Assembly (NCBI RefSeq): GCF_042678945.1
Contig: NZ_JBHTLM010000001.1
Span: forward strand, 186,001 to 250,000
DNA length: 64,000 nt
Reading direction: 5' to 3'
Source of the DNA: Fontibacillus puldeungensis
Lineage (GTDB): Bacteria; Bacillota; Bacilli; Paenibacillales; Paenibacillaceae
Part shown: positions 9,335 to 17,895 of the stretch, piece by piece
Numbering within the stretch: the stretch's first letter is position 1
Layout of the letters: each line of letters begins with the position of its first letter
Position numbers and translations under genes: made by a program
The notes under the pieces: model-generated
What the model was told of the DNA's origin: nothing
Seen by the model: the letters and a program-made list of their open reading frames with translations, nothing else
Databases searched by the model: none

Positions 9335-10261
9335 ATGGCACAAAAAATAGATATCCCTCTGGAGCTTTTTGAAAAAGCGGTAGTGGGCGAGGATGAGAAG
9401 GAGCATATTGCCAGTCCCAATTTGACGGCATTTCAGGACGGCTGGCTTCGGTTGAAAAAAAATAAGGCCGCTGTCGTAAGCTTGGCGGTGTTAATCGTTA
9501 TTTTCCTGCTCGCGATTTTCGGCCCGATATTTTCGAAGTATTCTTACTTTGTCACCGACTACCAGCATACTTTTCAAAAGCCAACGATGGCGCATCCCTT
9601 CGGAACGGACCAGTTTGGGCGGGATCAATGGGCTCGTATCTGGCAGGGGACGCGGATATCGCTGCTGATTGCTACTGCGGCGGCCTTCATTGACCTGTTC
9701 ATAGGGGTTACTTTTGGCGCGGTGTCGGCTTTGTTTGGCGGCAAAGTAGATGCTGTCATGCAGCGGATTATCGAAATTCTTGTAGGAATTCCCCAACTGA
9801 TCATTGTCATTTTGCTGATGATGGTGATGCCTGCGGGAGTTTGGACGGTGGTGCTGGCGCTCTCCATCACCGGCTGGGTCAATATGGCACGGCTTGTGCG
9901 GGCGCAGATTCTCAAGCTGAAAAATCTGGAGTTCGTCATGGCTGCCCGGATTTTGGGCACCAGCAGCAAGGGGATCATCCTGAAGCATTTAATCCCCAAC
10001 ACTGTCGGAGTCATTGTCATTAATGTCATGTTTACGATTCCTTCTGCGATTTTTACCGAAGCTTTCTTAAGCTTTATCGGCATTGGTCTTGCGGAGCCGA
10101 AGGCCTCGCTGGGCGTTTTGATTAACAACGGATATCAGGTCCTTCAGAATTATCCGCATCTGCTGATCTTTCCTGCGGTAATCATTGTATTGATTATGGT
10201 TTGCTTCAGTATTTTGGGCGATGGGCTTCGCGATGCGCTGGATCCCAGAATGAGACGGTAA
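9335..10261 (+). CDS. OppC-type ABC transporter permease
   Basis: This is the second membrane subunit. The ATG at 9335 follows GAAAGGGGG and begins MAQKIDIP; the longer frame from 9287 would overlap the oppB-type gene by 41 bp. The 308-residue protein has an N-terminal cytoplasmic stretch, a first helix (AVVSLAVLIVIFLLAIF), the conserved HPFGTDQFGRDQWARIWQGTRISL segment of OppC/DppC, an EAA loop (EFVMAARILGTSSKGIILKHLIPN), and the closing motif ILGDGLRDALDPRMR. Confidence 0.94.
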   Translation: MAQKIDIPLELFEKAVVGEDEKEHIASPNLTAFQDGWLRLKKNKAAVVSLAVLIVIFLLAIFGPIFSKYSYFVTDYQHTFQKPTMAHPFGTDQFGRDQWARIWQGTRISLLIATAAAFIDLFIGVTFGAVSALFGGKVDAVMQRIIEILVGIPQLIIVILLMMVMPAGVWTVVLALSITGWVNMARLVRAQILKLKNLEFVMAARILGTSSKGIILKHLIPNTVGVIVINVMFTIPSAIFTEAFLSFIGIGLAEPKASLGVLINNGYQVLQNYPHLLIFPAVIIVLIMVCFSILGDGLRDALDPRMRR

Positions 10262-10273
10262 GGAGGCTGCAAA

Positions 10274-11296
10274 ATGGGGAATCTGTTGAAAGTTGAAAAT
10301 TTGAATATAGACATTGAGACGCAGCACGGAAAAGTGAAGGCGGTCCGCGGGGTGGACTTCACCTTGAAAAAGGGCGAAACCTTGGCCATTGTCGGCGAAT
10401 CCGGCTCCGGGAAATCCATTATGATGCGGGGGATTATGGGGCTGCTGCCCTCCAATGGCAAAATCGCCGAAGGCTCCGTATATCTTGAAGATAAATGCCT
10501 TTCCGAACTCAATGAGCATCAGATGCGGAAAATTCGCGGCTGCGACATTTCCATGATATTTCAGGATCCGATGACTTCGCTCAATCCGACCATGTCTATT
10601 GGAAAGCAGATCGTTGAAGTGCTGCATGAGCACCGCCGTGACCTTTCGAAGAAGCAGTTAAAGGAGATCGCGATCAAGCAAATCGAGCTGGTAGGCATAT
10701 CCAATCCCGAAACCAGATTCAATCAATATCCGCATCAACTGTCCGGGGGTATGAGACAGCGCGTCATCATTGCCATCGCATTGGCCTGCAGCCCCAAGGT
10801 GCTGATTGCCGACGAGCCCACCACCGCGTTAGATGTAACCATTCAGTCGCAGATTCTGGACTTGATGAAAGACTTGCAGGGGAAAATAGACACCTCCATC
10901 ATCATCATCACCCATAATTTAGGGGTCGTTGCTAACATTGCCGACCGTGTCGCCGTCATGTATGGCGGCAAGCTGGTGGAGATCGGCAGCGCGCGGGAGC
11001 TGTTCTATGAAACCGCCCACCCTTATACCAAGGGACTTCTGGCTTCTATCCCGAAAATGCATGAATCCGACCAGCAGCTGTCGTCCATTCCCGGCACGCC
11101 GCCCGATCTGATGGACCCGCCGGCAGGTTGTCCTTTCGCAGCGCGATGTGAAAAGACCATGAAGGTGTGTCAGCAATATATGCCGGAGTATACAGAGCTT
11201 TCGAATACACATCATGCAGCCTGCTGGCTGCTGGACGACCGTGCAAAGGCAAAAGTACAGGCACAGGCTGCAAAAGGCGGTGAAATGTATGTCTGA
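10274..11296 (+). CDS. OppD-type ABC transporter ATP-binding protein
   Basis: This 340-residue cytoplasmic ATPase powers the Opp-type importer together with the following gene. Visible motifs are Walker A GESGSGKS (about residues 42-49), Q-loop IFQDPMTSLNP, signature LSGGMRQR, Walker B VLIADEPTTALD and the H-loop ITHNLG. The C-terminal oligopeptide extension carries the cysteines of the OppD/DppD iron-sulfur or zinc-like motif (CPFAARC, CQQY, CWL). The ATG at 10274 follows AGGAGG at 10261-10266, and the stop overlaps the next start by 8 bp. Confidence 0.95.
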   Translation: MGNLLKVENLNIDIETQHGKVKAVRGVDFTLKKGETLAIVGESGSGKSIMMRGIMGLLPSNGKIAEGSVYLEDKCLSELNEHQMRKIRGCDISMIFQDPMTSLNPTMSIGKQIVEVLHEHRRDLSKKQLKEIAIKQIELVGISNPETRFNQYPHQLSGGMRQRVIIAIALACSPKVLIADEPTTALDVTIQSQILDLMKDLQGKIDTSIIIITHNLGVVANIADRVAVMYGGKLVEIGSARELFYETAHPYTKGLLASIPKMHESDQQLSSIPGTPPDLMDPPAGCPFAARCEKTMKVCQQYMPEYTELSNTHHAACWLLDDRAKAKVQAQAAKGGEMYV

Positions 11297-12266
11297 TAAA
11301 GAGGTACTGCTGCAGGTAAAAAACCTGAAAAAATATTTTAACGTAGGCAAAAATAAGCTGCTAAAAGCGGTGGATGACGTCAGCTTCGATATTTACAAGG
11401 GCGAAACCTTTGGGCTGGTTGGCGAATCCGGCTGCGGCAAATCCACATTGGGACGCACCGTGATTAGGCTTTATGAAACAAGCGGCGGAACCGTTGAATT
11501 TGAAGGAACGGATGTGCACGGCAATCTGAATACGGCGCAAAGACACGGGCTTTCTCGGCGTATGCAAATGATATTTCAAGATCCCTACGCTTCATTAAAC
11601 CCCCGGATGAAAGTCATGGACATCATTGCGGAGGGAATTGATGCCCATGGACTGGCAAAATCCGCCGAGGAGCGTACCCGGATGGTGGTGGAGCTTCTGG
11701 AGACCGTAGGCCTAAGCCGTGAACATGCCAACCGATTCCCGCATGAGTTCTCCGGCGGGCAAAGACAGCGCATAGGCATTGCCCGCGCACTCGCGGTCAA
11801 TCCGGATTTTATCATTGCGGATGAAGCGATTTCGGCACTGGACGTTTCCATTCAGGCTCAGGTGATCAATCTTTTGAAGGTGCTGCAGGAGAAACGGAAT
11901 TTGACCTATCTTTTTATCGCGCATGATCTGTCCATGGTCAAGCATATCAGCGACCGTGTAGGCGTCATGTATCTGGGCAGCATGGTAGAGCTGGCTACCA
12001 GCAGCGAATTGTTTGAGCATCCGATGCATCCTTACACGGAGGCGCTGATTTCGGCGATCCCTCTTCCTGACCCGGATTTGGAGAAGTCGCGCAGCCGTAT
12101 CGTGGTGGAAGGCTCGATTCCAAGCCCCATAAATTTAGCTGACAATTGCCGTTTCTGCACACGTTGTCCCAAAGCGATGGATATCTGCAGAAAGCAGGCG
12201 CCGGAAATGAAGGAGCAAAGACCCGGGCACTGGGTTGCTTGCCATTACGTTGAGCAGATGAAATAA
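11289..12266 (+). CDS. OppF-type ABC transporter ATP-binding protein
   Basis: This is the second ATPase of the importer, 325 residues from the ATG at 11289 (MSDKEVLLQ), after an AAAGGCGGTGAAA ribosome site. The frame extends upstream to 11214, but that part lies inside the oppD-type gene. Motifs are Walker A GESGCGKST, IFQDPYASLNPR, signature FSGGQRQR, Walker B FIIADEAISALDVS and H-loop IAHDLS, with a C-terminal cysteine cluster (CRFCTRC, CRKQ). Note DEAISALD, where DEPTSALD is usual. The 8-bp overlap with the preceding gene implies coupled translation. Confidence 0.94.
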   Translation: MSDKEVLLQVKNLKKYFNVGKNKLLKAVDDVSFDIYKGETFGLVGESGCGKSTLGRTVIRLYETSGGTVEFEGTDVHGNLNTAQRHGLSRRMQMIFQDPYASLNPRMKVMDIIAEGIDAHGLAKSAEERTRMVVELLETVGLSREHANRFPHEFSGGQRQRIGIARALAVNPDFIIADEAISALDVSIQAQVINLLKVLQEKRNLTYLFIAHDLSMVKHISDRVGVMYLGSMVELATSSELFEHPMHPYTEALISAIPLPDPDLEKSRSRIVVEGSIPSPINLADNCRFCTRCPKAMDICRKQAPEMKEQRPGHWVACHYVEQMK

Positions 12267-12288
12267 GGCCTAAATTGGAGGGAAACGA

Positions 12289-14823
12289 ATGCTGCTTTCG
12301 AAAACCTTGCGAAATGCAATTCATGATAGATTTATAGAAAACATGCCGCCGCGGCTGCTTAACAGAGAAATTCAGGGCCGGCTGCAAGAATGCAATGAAG
12401 ATGTACGGACGATGATGGAGTTTTTTTATAGTACGATGCCGGCGTCTGATATCGGGGATTACGATTTTTCGCTATATCTGAAATTTGCGGAATTCGGCCT
12501 GTTTCTTGCCGACAACTCTCCATGGAACAAGCAGATTCCGGAGGAAATTTTCTTTAATTTTGTACTGCACTACCGGATCAACAACGAGGGAATTGAAGAT
12601 TGCCGGCCCTTTTTTTATGGTGCCCTCAAGGAAAGAATCAGCGGGAAAAGCATGAAGGAAGCTGCGCTTGAGGTGAACATCTGGTGCGCCGAGCATGTGA
12701 CTTATCAGGCTACGGACCAAAGAACCGCTTCTCCGTTGACCGCACTCAGATCCTCTTACGGAAGATGCGGGGAGGAGTCGACATTGGTAGTCACCGCCAT
12801 GCGCAGCGTAGGTATTCCCGCACGTCAGGTATACACGCCAAGATGGGCCCATTGCGATGATAATCATGCCTGGGTGGAAGTGTGGTGCGATGGGGACTGG
12901 TACTATTTGGGGGCCTGTGAGCCGGAGCCCGTCCTGAACAGAGGATGGTTTAACAATGCCTCTGCACGGGCCATGCTGGTGGACGGCAAGGCTTTTCTTC
13001 CGGTTGAGGGAGAAGAGGTCATTGCCCAAAACGGACAAACCCTTATTTTAAATGAGTTAAGCCGTTATGCAGACTCCAGACGTTTCACCGTGACCTTAAA
13101 AGATTCGCAGCCCGTCTCTGACGTTACCGTGCATTTTGAGATGCTGAACGGCTCGGAGTTTTTCCCGCTTGCGTCCATAACGACTGATGAGGCAGGGCGT
13201 GCGGGGCTCACCCTTGGCCTGGGAAGCATCCATATTCACGCTGTGAAGGACTCCCGCTTTGTTGAAGCCCTTGTTCATACGGGGGACACGGATTCTTTCA
13301 CGCTCGATTTCTCAAAGGCTAAGCCATACGAACCGGAGCATCAGGAAGATTTCAACTTTATTGCGCCGAAGGACAGCACGAGAAACAGTATGCCACTTTC
13401 GGAAGAGCAAAAAGAGCTGCGCAGCCGGGTGCTAAGAGGTGCGGATTGTAAGCGCAAAGCGTATGCCAAAGGATTTTATCAGCAGGAAGAGGCGGAGAAG
13501 CTGGCTGCCGAGTTCAGTCGTCCGCAGGACGCTTTGCGCATTCTGAAAGAGGCCGAAGGAAACTTCCGGGAGATTGCTGATTTTCTTGCCATGGATTTCG
13601 GTGCAGGGAGCAAGGAGCTGCAATTGCGAATGCTTGAAGCCCTGCCGAAAAAAGACTACAGGGACGTACAGTGCAGCGTTCTTGCCGAACATTTCGGATC
13701 GGGGCTGGAATATCAAAAGGATTATCCTTTGGACATATTCGTGCCCTATATCCTGTCGCCCCGGGCGTATTTTGAACAGCTTACCCCTTACCGCAGACTC
13801 CTCTCCTCCGTCTTTGATGAACAGACAAAGGAAGATTTCCGGACATTGCCGCAGCGGGCATGGGCGTATGTTTCAAAATTTGAATCGGGCTCGGGCCGGG
13901 ATCATGAGCGGTTGTTCGGAACCCCTGAAGGTATTCTTCGCAGCGGACTTGCGGGAGCAATGGGGCAGAAGGTCCTGTTTGTAGCGATTTGCCGAACACT
14001 TGGCATTCCTGCCCGTATCGATCCGGTCGATCTGACGGCTCAGTATTATGAGGATGGCAGCTTCAGAATCGTTGGCGACTGTTCAGATAAAGGCAAAGGA
14101 CACGCCGGACTTATCCTGATGGGCGGCGCGGAAAAGTGGTTCTATTTGAACAACTGGGCCATTGCTGTTTTAAAGGATGGCTCGTACCAAACCCTGGAGC
14201 TTGCCGATTATCCTTGGAACGACGGGAAGCTTGAGCTTTCACTTCAGCCGGGCAGCTATCGGCTGATCACCTCCAACAGAACGCCAAACGGCAATCAGTT
14301 TGCGAGGAAATATGTTTTTCAGCTTGAAGCGGGCGAAACTAAAACCTTGGTCATCTCATTGCGTGAGGTCGAGATTTCGGATTTGGTGACCGATATATCC
14401 TATGCGCCTTTCGAGCTGTACGATGAAAACCATGTCGCGATTTCAACGGAAGCCGTGTGCGGGGACAGAGATGCCGTGCTTGTCTGGCTGGAAGAGGGGC
14501 ATGAGCCAACAGAGCATGTTCTAAATGAATTTATTCAGGCGCAGGATGTGCTGGGCAAAGCGGACTGTGAAATTATTTTTATCATACGCGATCAACAAGC
14601 ACTGGATAACGAAACCTTTAAGAAGGCGTGCATGGCGATCCCTCGGGCAAAGGTATATTATTCCGATTTTTCCGATACAGCAGTAACTATAGCGCGCAGA
14701 ATGTATGTTGACCCGGACAATCTGCCGCTTACCGTAGTGTCACGAGGCGGCCGCGGCATCTACGCCTGCAGCGGTTATAACGTGGGTATTGTCGGGCTGA
14801 TGATAAAAATCATTAATTTGTAG
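12289..14823 (+). CDS. Transglutaminase-like protein, last gene of the Opp-type operon
   Basis: This 844-residue protein has no signal peptide, so it is probably cytosolic. Residues about 115-215 form a transglutaminase/PNG1-like papain fold with Cys160 in YGRCGEES and His193 in DDNHAWVEV. The acidic third residue is not at the usual place (LGACEPEP follows). A second, weaker copy near 545-630 (GAMGQKVLFVAICRTLGIPARIDPV) has lost the cysteine. The rest looks like beta-sandwich and thioredoxin-like segments. Members beside Opp importers may cut amide bonds in imported peptides or peptidoglycan stems; that role is inference. It begins 22 bp after the oppF-type gene behind GGAGGG. Confidence 0.8.
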   Translation: MLLSKTLRNAIHDRFIENMPPRLLNREIQGRLQECNEDVRTMMEFFYSTMPASDIGDYDFSLYLKFAEFGLFLADNSPWNKQIPEEIFFNFVLHYRINNEGIEDCRPFFYGALKERISGKSMKEAALEVNIWCAEHVTYQATDQRTASPLTALRSSYGRCGEESTLVVTAMRSVGIPARQVYTPRWAHCDDNHAWVEVWCDGDWYYLGACEPEPVLNRGWFNNASARAMLVDGKAFLPVEGEEVIAQNGQTLILNELSRYADSRRFTVTLKDSQPVSDVTVHFEMLNGSEFFPLASITTDEAGRAGLTLGLGSIHIHAVKDSRFVEALVHTGDTDSFTLDFSKAKPYEPEHQEDFNFIAPKDSTRNSMPLSEEQKELRSRVLRGADCKRKAYAKGFYQQEEAEKLAAEFSRPQDALRILKEAEGNFREIADFLAMDFGAGSKELQLRMLEALPKKDYRDVQCSVLAEHFGSGLEYQKDYPLDIFVPYILSPRAYFEQLTPYRRLLSSVFDEQTKEDFRTLPQRAWAYVSKFESGSGRDHERLFGTPEGILRSGLAGAMGQKVLFVAICRTLGIPARIDPVDLTAQYYEDGSFRIVGDCSDKGKGHAGLILMGGAEKWFYLNNWAIAVLKDGSYQTLELADYPWNDGKLELSLQPGSYRLITSNRTPNGNQFARKYVFQLEAGETKTLVISLREVEISDLVTDISYAPFELYDENHVAISTEAVCGDRDAVLVWLEEGHEPTEHVLNEFIQAQDVLGKADCEIIFIIRDQQALDNETFKKACMAIPRAKVYYSDFSDTAVTIARRMYVDPDNLPLTVVSRGGRGIYACSGYNVGIVGLMIKIINL

Positions 14824-14839
14824 TAAAGTGCAAAAAATG

Positions 14840-14873
14840 AAAGAGGTGTAGCAGACGGTTGCTATACCTCTTT
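14840..14873 (+). terminator. Intrinsic terminator of the Opp-type operon
   Basis: AAAGAGGTGTAGC pairs with GCTATACCTCTTT (one G-U pair) around an 8-nt loop, followed by TTATATTT. Confidence 0.85.
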
Positions 14874-14917
14874 TATATTTAAATCTATGACATATTTGCT
14901 TTCGTTGCTTCCAAATC

Positions 14918-14929
14918 ATTCTATAGAAT
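14918..14929. promoter_or_regulatory. Perfect 12-bp palindrome before the rubrerythrin gene
   Basis: ATTCTATAGAAT lies directly before the AAGGAGG at 14931. Rubrerythrin genes are often controlled by PerR, whose box is an A/T-rich inverted repeat. The match here is only partial. Confidence 0.35.
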
Positions 14930-14986
14930 TAAGGAGGAAGGTTGTACGGAAACAACGAAATCAATCGGAAAACGGAGGAAATGGAC

Positions 14987-15550
14987 ATGTCAAATGAAGA
15001 AAAACAAGCCGCACAGAATTCCTATGCAGGCACGAAGACTGAAAAAAACTTGATGGAAGCTTTTGCCGGGGAAAGTCAGGCCAGAAATAAATACACTTAC
15101 TTTGCATCGGTGGCTCAGCGGGAGGGCTATGACCAACTGGCCGAGATATTCCTAAAGACCGCTCGCAACGAACAGGAGCACGCTCGCGTCTGGTTTGAAG
15201 AGCTGGGTAATCTGGGCTCTACAGCTGAAAACCTGCTGCACGCTGCCGAAGGGGAAAATTACGAGTGGACGGATATGTACGACCGCTTTGCTAAAGAAGC
15301 CGAAGAGGAAGGCTTTAAGAAGCTGGCTGCCAACTTCCGTAGAGTGGCTGCGATCGAAAAGGCTCATGAAGAGCGCTATCGTGCTTTGCTGAACAATGTA
15401 GAAATGCAGCAAGTGTTTGAAAAGGGCGAAGAAACGATGTGGGAATGCCGGGTTTGCGGTCATCTGGTGATGGGCAAAAAAGCGCCAAAGGTATGTCCGG
15501 TCTGCATGAGCTCGCAAAGCTTTTTTGAAGTGAGAAAAGAGAACTATTAA
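14987..15550 (+). CDS. Rubrerythrin
   Basis: Rubrerythrins are non-haem iron peroxidases that reduce hydrogen peroxide in the cytosol. The 187-residue protein starts at the ATG at 14987, seven bases after GGAGGA; the ATG at 14981 and TTG at 14942 are possible but less well placed. Residues 1-145 form a ferritin-like diiron bundle with paired glutamates (EAFAGESQARNKY, ARNEQEHARVWFEEL, AIEKAHEERY). The C-terminus is a rubredoxin-like FeCys4 domain (CRVCGH...CPVC). It is probably monocistronic, with its own promoter after the preceding terminator. Confidence 0.94.
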   Translation: MSNEEKQAAQNSYAGTKTEKNLMEAFAGESQARNKYTYFASVAQREGYDQLAEIFLKTARNEQEHARVWFEELGNLGSTAENLLHAAEGENYEWTDMYDRFAKEAEEEGFKKLAANFRRVAAIEKAHEERYRALLNNVEMQQVFEKGEETMWECRVCGHLVMGKKAPKVCPVCMSSQSFFEVRKENY

Positions 15551-15598
15551 ATATTAACTCGCTATGCTCTCGGATTTTGTAAGAGAGGGGGAGTTAAG

Positions 15599-16114
15599 AT
15601 GGACATCATCCAGACGAATCGGTTGGTTTTTCGAGAATTCGCGCAAGCCGATCTTGAACCATTGTTTCTTCTTTTAAGCGACCCCACGGTGATGAAGTAT
15701 TGCTCAGGGCCTATGGATTTGACCGGTGCAACGAAATGGTTGAATGCAGCCATGGCATGCTATAAACAATATGGTTATGACTACTGGGCCGTATATGAAA
15801 AGAATACAGGCGATTTTATAGGCCAAATAGGGATATTAAACCAGCAAATTGCCGGTAAATACGAGGATTGTTTGGCGTTTATGATCGGACAGAAATATTG
15901 GAATAAAGGGTACGCCACCGAAGGGGCTTTGGCTTGTATTGATTATGCTTTTGGCCCATTAAAGCTTGATAGACTCATAGCGACCGTTGAACCGGAAAAC
16001 CTGCCGTCCATCAGGGTATTGAAGAAAATCGGAATGAAGTTTGATGGGGAGACAACCTATGCTGATAAAAAAGCGTATGTTTATTCCATCCAAAAGGGTG
16101 AGTTCCGAGAATAG
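15599..16114 (+). CDS. GNAT N-acetyltransferase (RimJ/RimL-like)
   Basis: This 171-residue protein follows GAGAGGGGGAG. It begins with the RimJ/L signature (IIQTNRLVFREFAQADLEPLF). The acetyl-CoA-binding region reads YWNKGYATEGALACIDYAFGPL near 100-125, a Q/RxxGxA/G-type motif, followed by EPENLPSIRVLKKIGM. Such enzymes acetylate small amines, antibiotics or ribosomal protein N-termini; the substrate cannot be told. A terminator follows. Confidence 0.88.
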   Translation: MDIIQTNRLVFREFAQADLEPLFLLLSDPTVMKYCSGPMDLTGATKWLNAAMACYKQYGYDYWAVYEKNTGDFIGQIGILNQQIAGKYEDCLAFMIGQKYWNKGYATEGALACIDYAFGPLKLDRLIATVEPENLPSIRVLKKIGMKFDGETTYADKKAYVYSIQKGEFRE

Positions 16115-16121
16115 TAAATTA

Positions 16122-16166
16122 AAAAAGTGTCCTCTAGCCAGCACATGGCTCTAAGGGACACTTTTT
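16122..16166. terminator. Bidirectional terminator
   Basis: AAAAAGTGTCC and GGACACTTTTT pair, with an inner AGCCA...TGGCT stem. It separates the GNAT gene from the convergent aminotransferase gene and has A and T runs on both sides. Confidence 0.85.
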
Positions 16167-16174
16167 GTTTTGGA

Positions 16175-17530
16175 TCAATCCGCCTTCACGGATTTGCGAG
16201 GCTTAAACATATTCCACCCGCCCATCGTGGCAGGGTTGCCCGGATCGTCTGCCAGCAGATCTTGGTAATGAGTTGCAACTTTGCGGAAGGCGAGAGCGTA
16301 CTGCTCGATGACTTCCGGGCGGTAATGCTTGAACCATGGTATGCTGTACACCTTGGCGGAAATGCTGCTGCTAACCGGTAGGCCAGAATCCATATTCCGT
16401 ACATCGTGCGGGGAATTGGCGATTCGGGTTGGCCTTCCATGCCCGTAAATATCTGCATCCTTGAACAAGGGGTGAGTATGCAGCGGCAGGTTGCAGCCCG
16501 GAAAGCAGTCCTCGACGCCCTCGGCTCTGACTGCCTCGCAGAAGCGAGAAACGGACAAGCCGCCAAGCTCCTCGGAGCGGTAGTGCCCGTGGGCAGCATA
16601 CCAACCTCCCATCAGGTTGCCGGAATCTTTAACGGTGCGATGCGCACGCAGTCCCGGAACGTCCTCCAGCAGATCCCAAAAGTAGTTCATCGCCCGGCGG
16701 ATTTCAGCCTGTCGTTCCTCATAATGATGCAGCTGTACGCGTCCCACCGCCGAGCTTAACTGATGCATCCTGTATTTGTATCCGCCGAGCGGCAAGCCGA
16801 TGAAAGGCCGGAGCGCTTCGGACTGGATTCGGTCATTGAAGCGCTCGTAGTGGCCGAGGGCAATCGCTCTCTCATAGATTTCCCGGTCATTCGTCACCAG
16901 CATGCCCGCTTCGCCGACGGCCAGGGATTTCCCGGCCATGAGGGACATGGCGCCGACATGCCCGATCGTTCCGAGCTGTCGTCCCTTGTAGATGCCGCCG
17001 TGTGCATGCGATACATCTTCAATTACCTTAATGCCATGCCGCTCAGCAATTTCCATAATCGGGTCCATATCGGCGGGATGCCCGAAGTAGTGAACGACGA
17101 TGATTGCTTTCGTTCTGTCGGTGATCCGATGCTCAATGTCTTCGGGATCAAGGCATAATGTAACCGGATCGATATCCGCGAATACGATCGTCGCTCCCAG
17201 CGAATAAGCTGGGACGCCGGAAGCCCAATAGGTGATGCTAGGGCAAATGATTTCATCACCGAGCCCTACGCCGCAGCCGTACATGGCTGCCTGAAGAGAC
17301 GCCGTCCCGTTATTGAAGCCGAGCGCGTAGCTGGTCCCCAGCCACTCACGGAAATCGGCTTCGAATTGTTCGGTGACATCGGTCCCGGACATGGCTCCCC
17401 TGCGTAAAACCTCCAAGGCCGCTTCCTCATCTTCCTGCGTAATGATCGGCCAGGTAAACATATTTCCGGGCGGCTCGGTTACGGATTTGGGACCGCCTAG
17501 AAATGCCAACTGCTCAGTGTTAACGGACAT
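16175..17530 (-). CDS. DegT/DnrJ/EryC1/StrS family PLP-dependent aminotransferase
   Basis: These enzymes transfer an amino group to keto-sugars or keto-cyclitols using PLP. The ATG at 17530 (MSVNTEQLAF) lies seven bases from GGAGGT and was preferred to the start at 17545. Of 451 residues, the fold-type-I core shows NGTASLQAAMYG (phosphate binding), IEDVSHAHGG (Asp that holds the pyridine nitrogen) and SLMAGKSLAVGEAGM with the Schiff-base lysine. The start GGPKSV and the overall length resemble StsC/AHBA-synthase-like members. It is the distal gene of the minus-strand cluster, split from the rest by a repeat element at 17610-17810. It is similar in type to the 20063-18807 enzyme. Confidence 0.9.
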   Translation of the reverse strand: MSVNTEQLAFLGGPKSVTEPPGNMFTWPIITQEDEEAALEVLRRGAMSGTDVTEQFEADFREWLGTSYALGFNNGTASLQAAMYGCGVGLGDEIICPSITYWASGVPAYSLGATIVFADIDPVTLCLDPEDIEHRITDRTKAIIVVHYFGHPADMDPIMEIAERHGIKVIEDVSHAHGGIYKGRQLGTIGHVGAMSLMAGKSLAVGEAGMLVTNDREIYERAIALGHYERFNDRIQSEALRPFIGLPLGGYKYRMHQLSSAVGRVQLHHYEERQAEIRRAMNYFWDLLEDVPGLRAHRTVKDSGNLMGGWYAAHGHYRSEELGGLSVSRFCEAVRAEGVEDCFPGCNLPLHTHPLFKDADIYGHGRPTRIANSPHDVRNMDSGLPVSSSISAKVYSIPWFKHYRPEVIEQYALAFRKVATHYQDLLADDPGNPATMGGWNMFKPRKSVKAD

Positions 17531-17609
17531 GAGCAATACCTCCATCGATTTTTTAAAGATTATTGGTACCCATGCTGTGGGTGCGGCATCATTTGATGAT
17601 CAAAATGAA

Positions 17610-17810
17610 AAATAGGTACATAAAATGGACTTATTTCAGAAAAAAGGGTGCTCAAGCTGAAAATAGGGGAATTTAATGTACCTATTTTCCATCGAAAACA
17701 CCCAAATAGCGATTTTTCCAGCCCCAGCACGAAAATAAGACCACAGAATTCCCTTATTTTTTAGGGAAGAGGCTAAAATGCATAAATAAGGCCATAAAAT
17801 TCCCTTATGG
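17610..17810. repeat. Paired 27-bp repeat element F (second core type, 51-72-51 spacing)
   Basis: Four 27-bp units begin at 17610, 17661, 17733 and 17784. Arms are AAATAGG or AAATAAG on the left and CTTATTT, CCTATTT or CTTATGG on the right. The 13-bp cores follow a GCCATAAAATTCC-like consensus; unit 2 is inverted. The arm and core lengths equal those of elements A-D, but the core sequence differs. The gap between 17531 and 17895 holds little else. Confidence 0.8.
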
Positions 17811-17895
17811 GATCGCCTTATTGACACCCATACGGGCTAGATGTGGCACGCTAAAATGGTGAACCTACGCTACGGTCGGTCGAATATCGTTTGCC

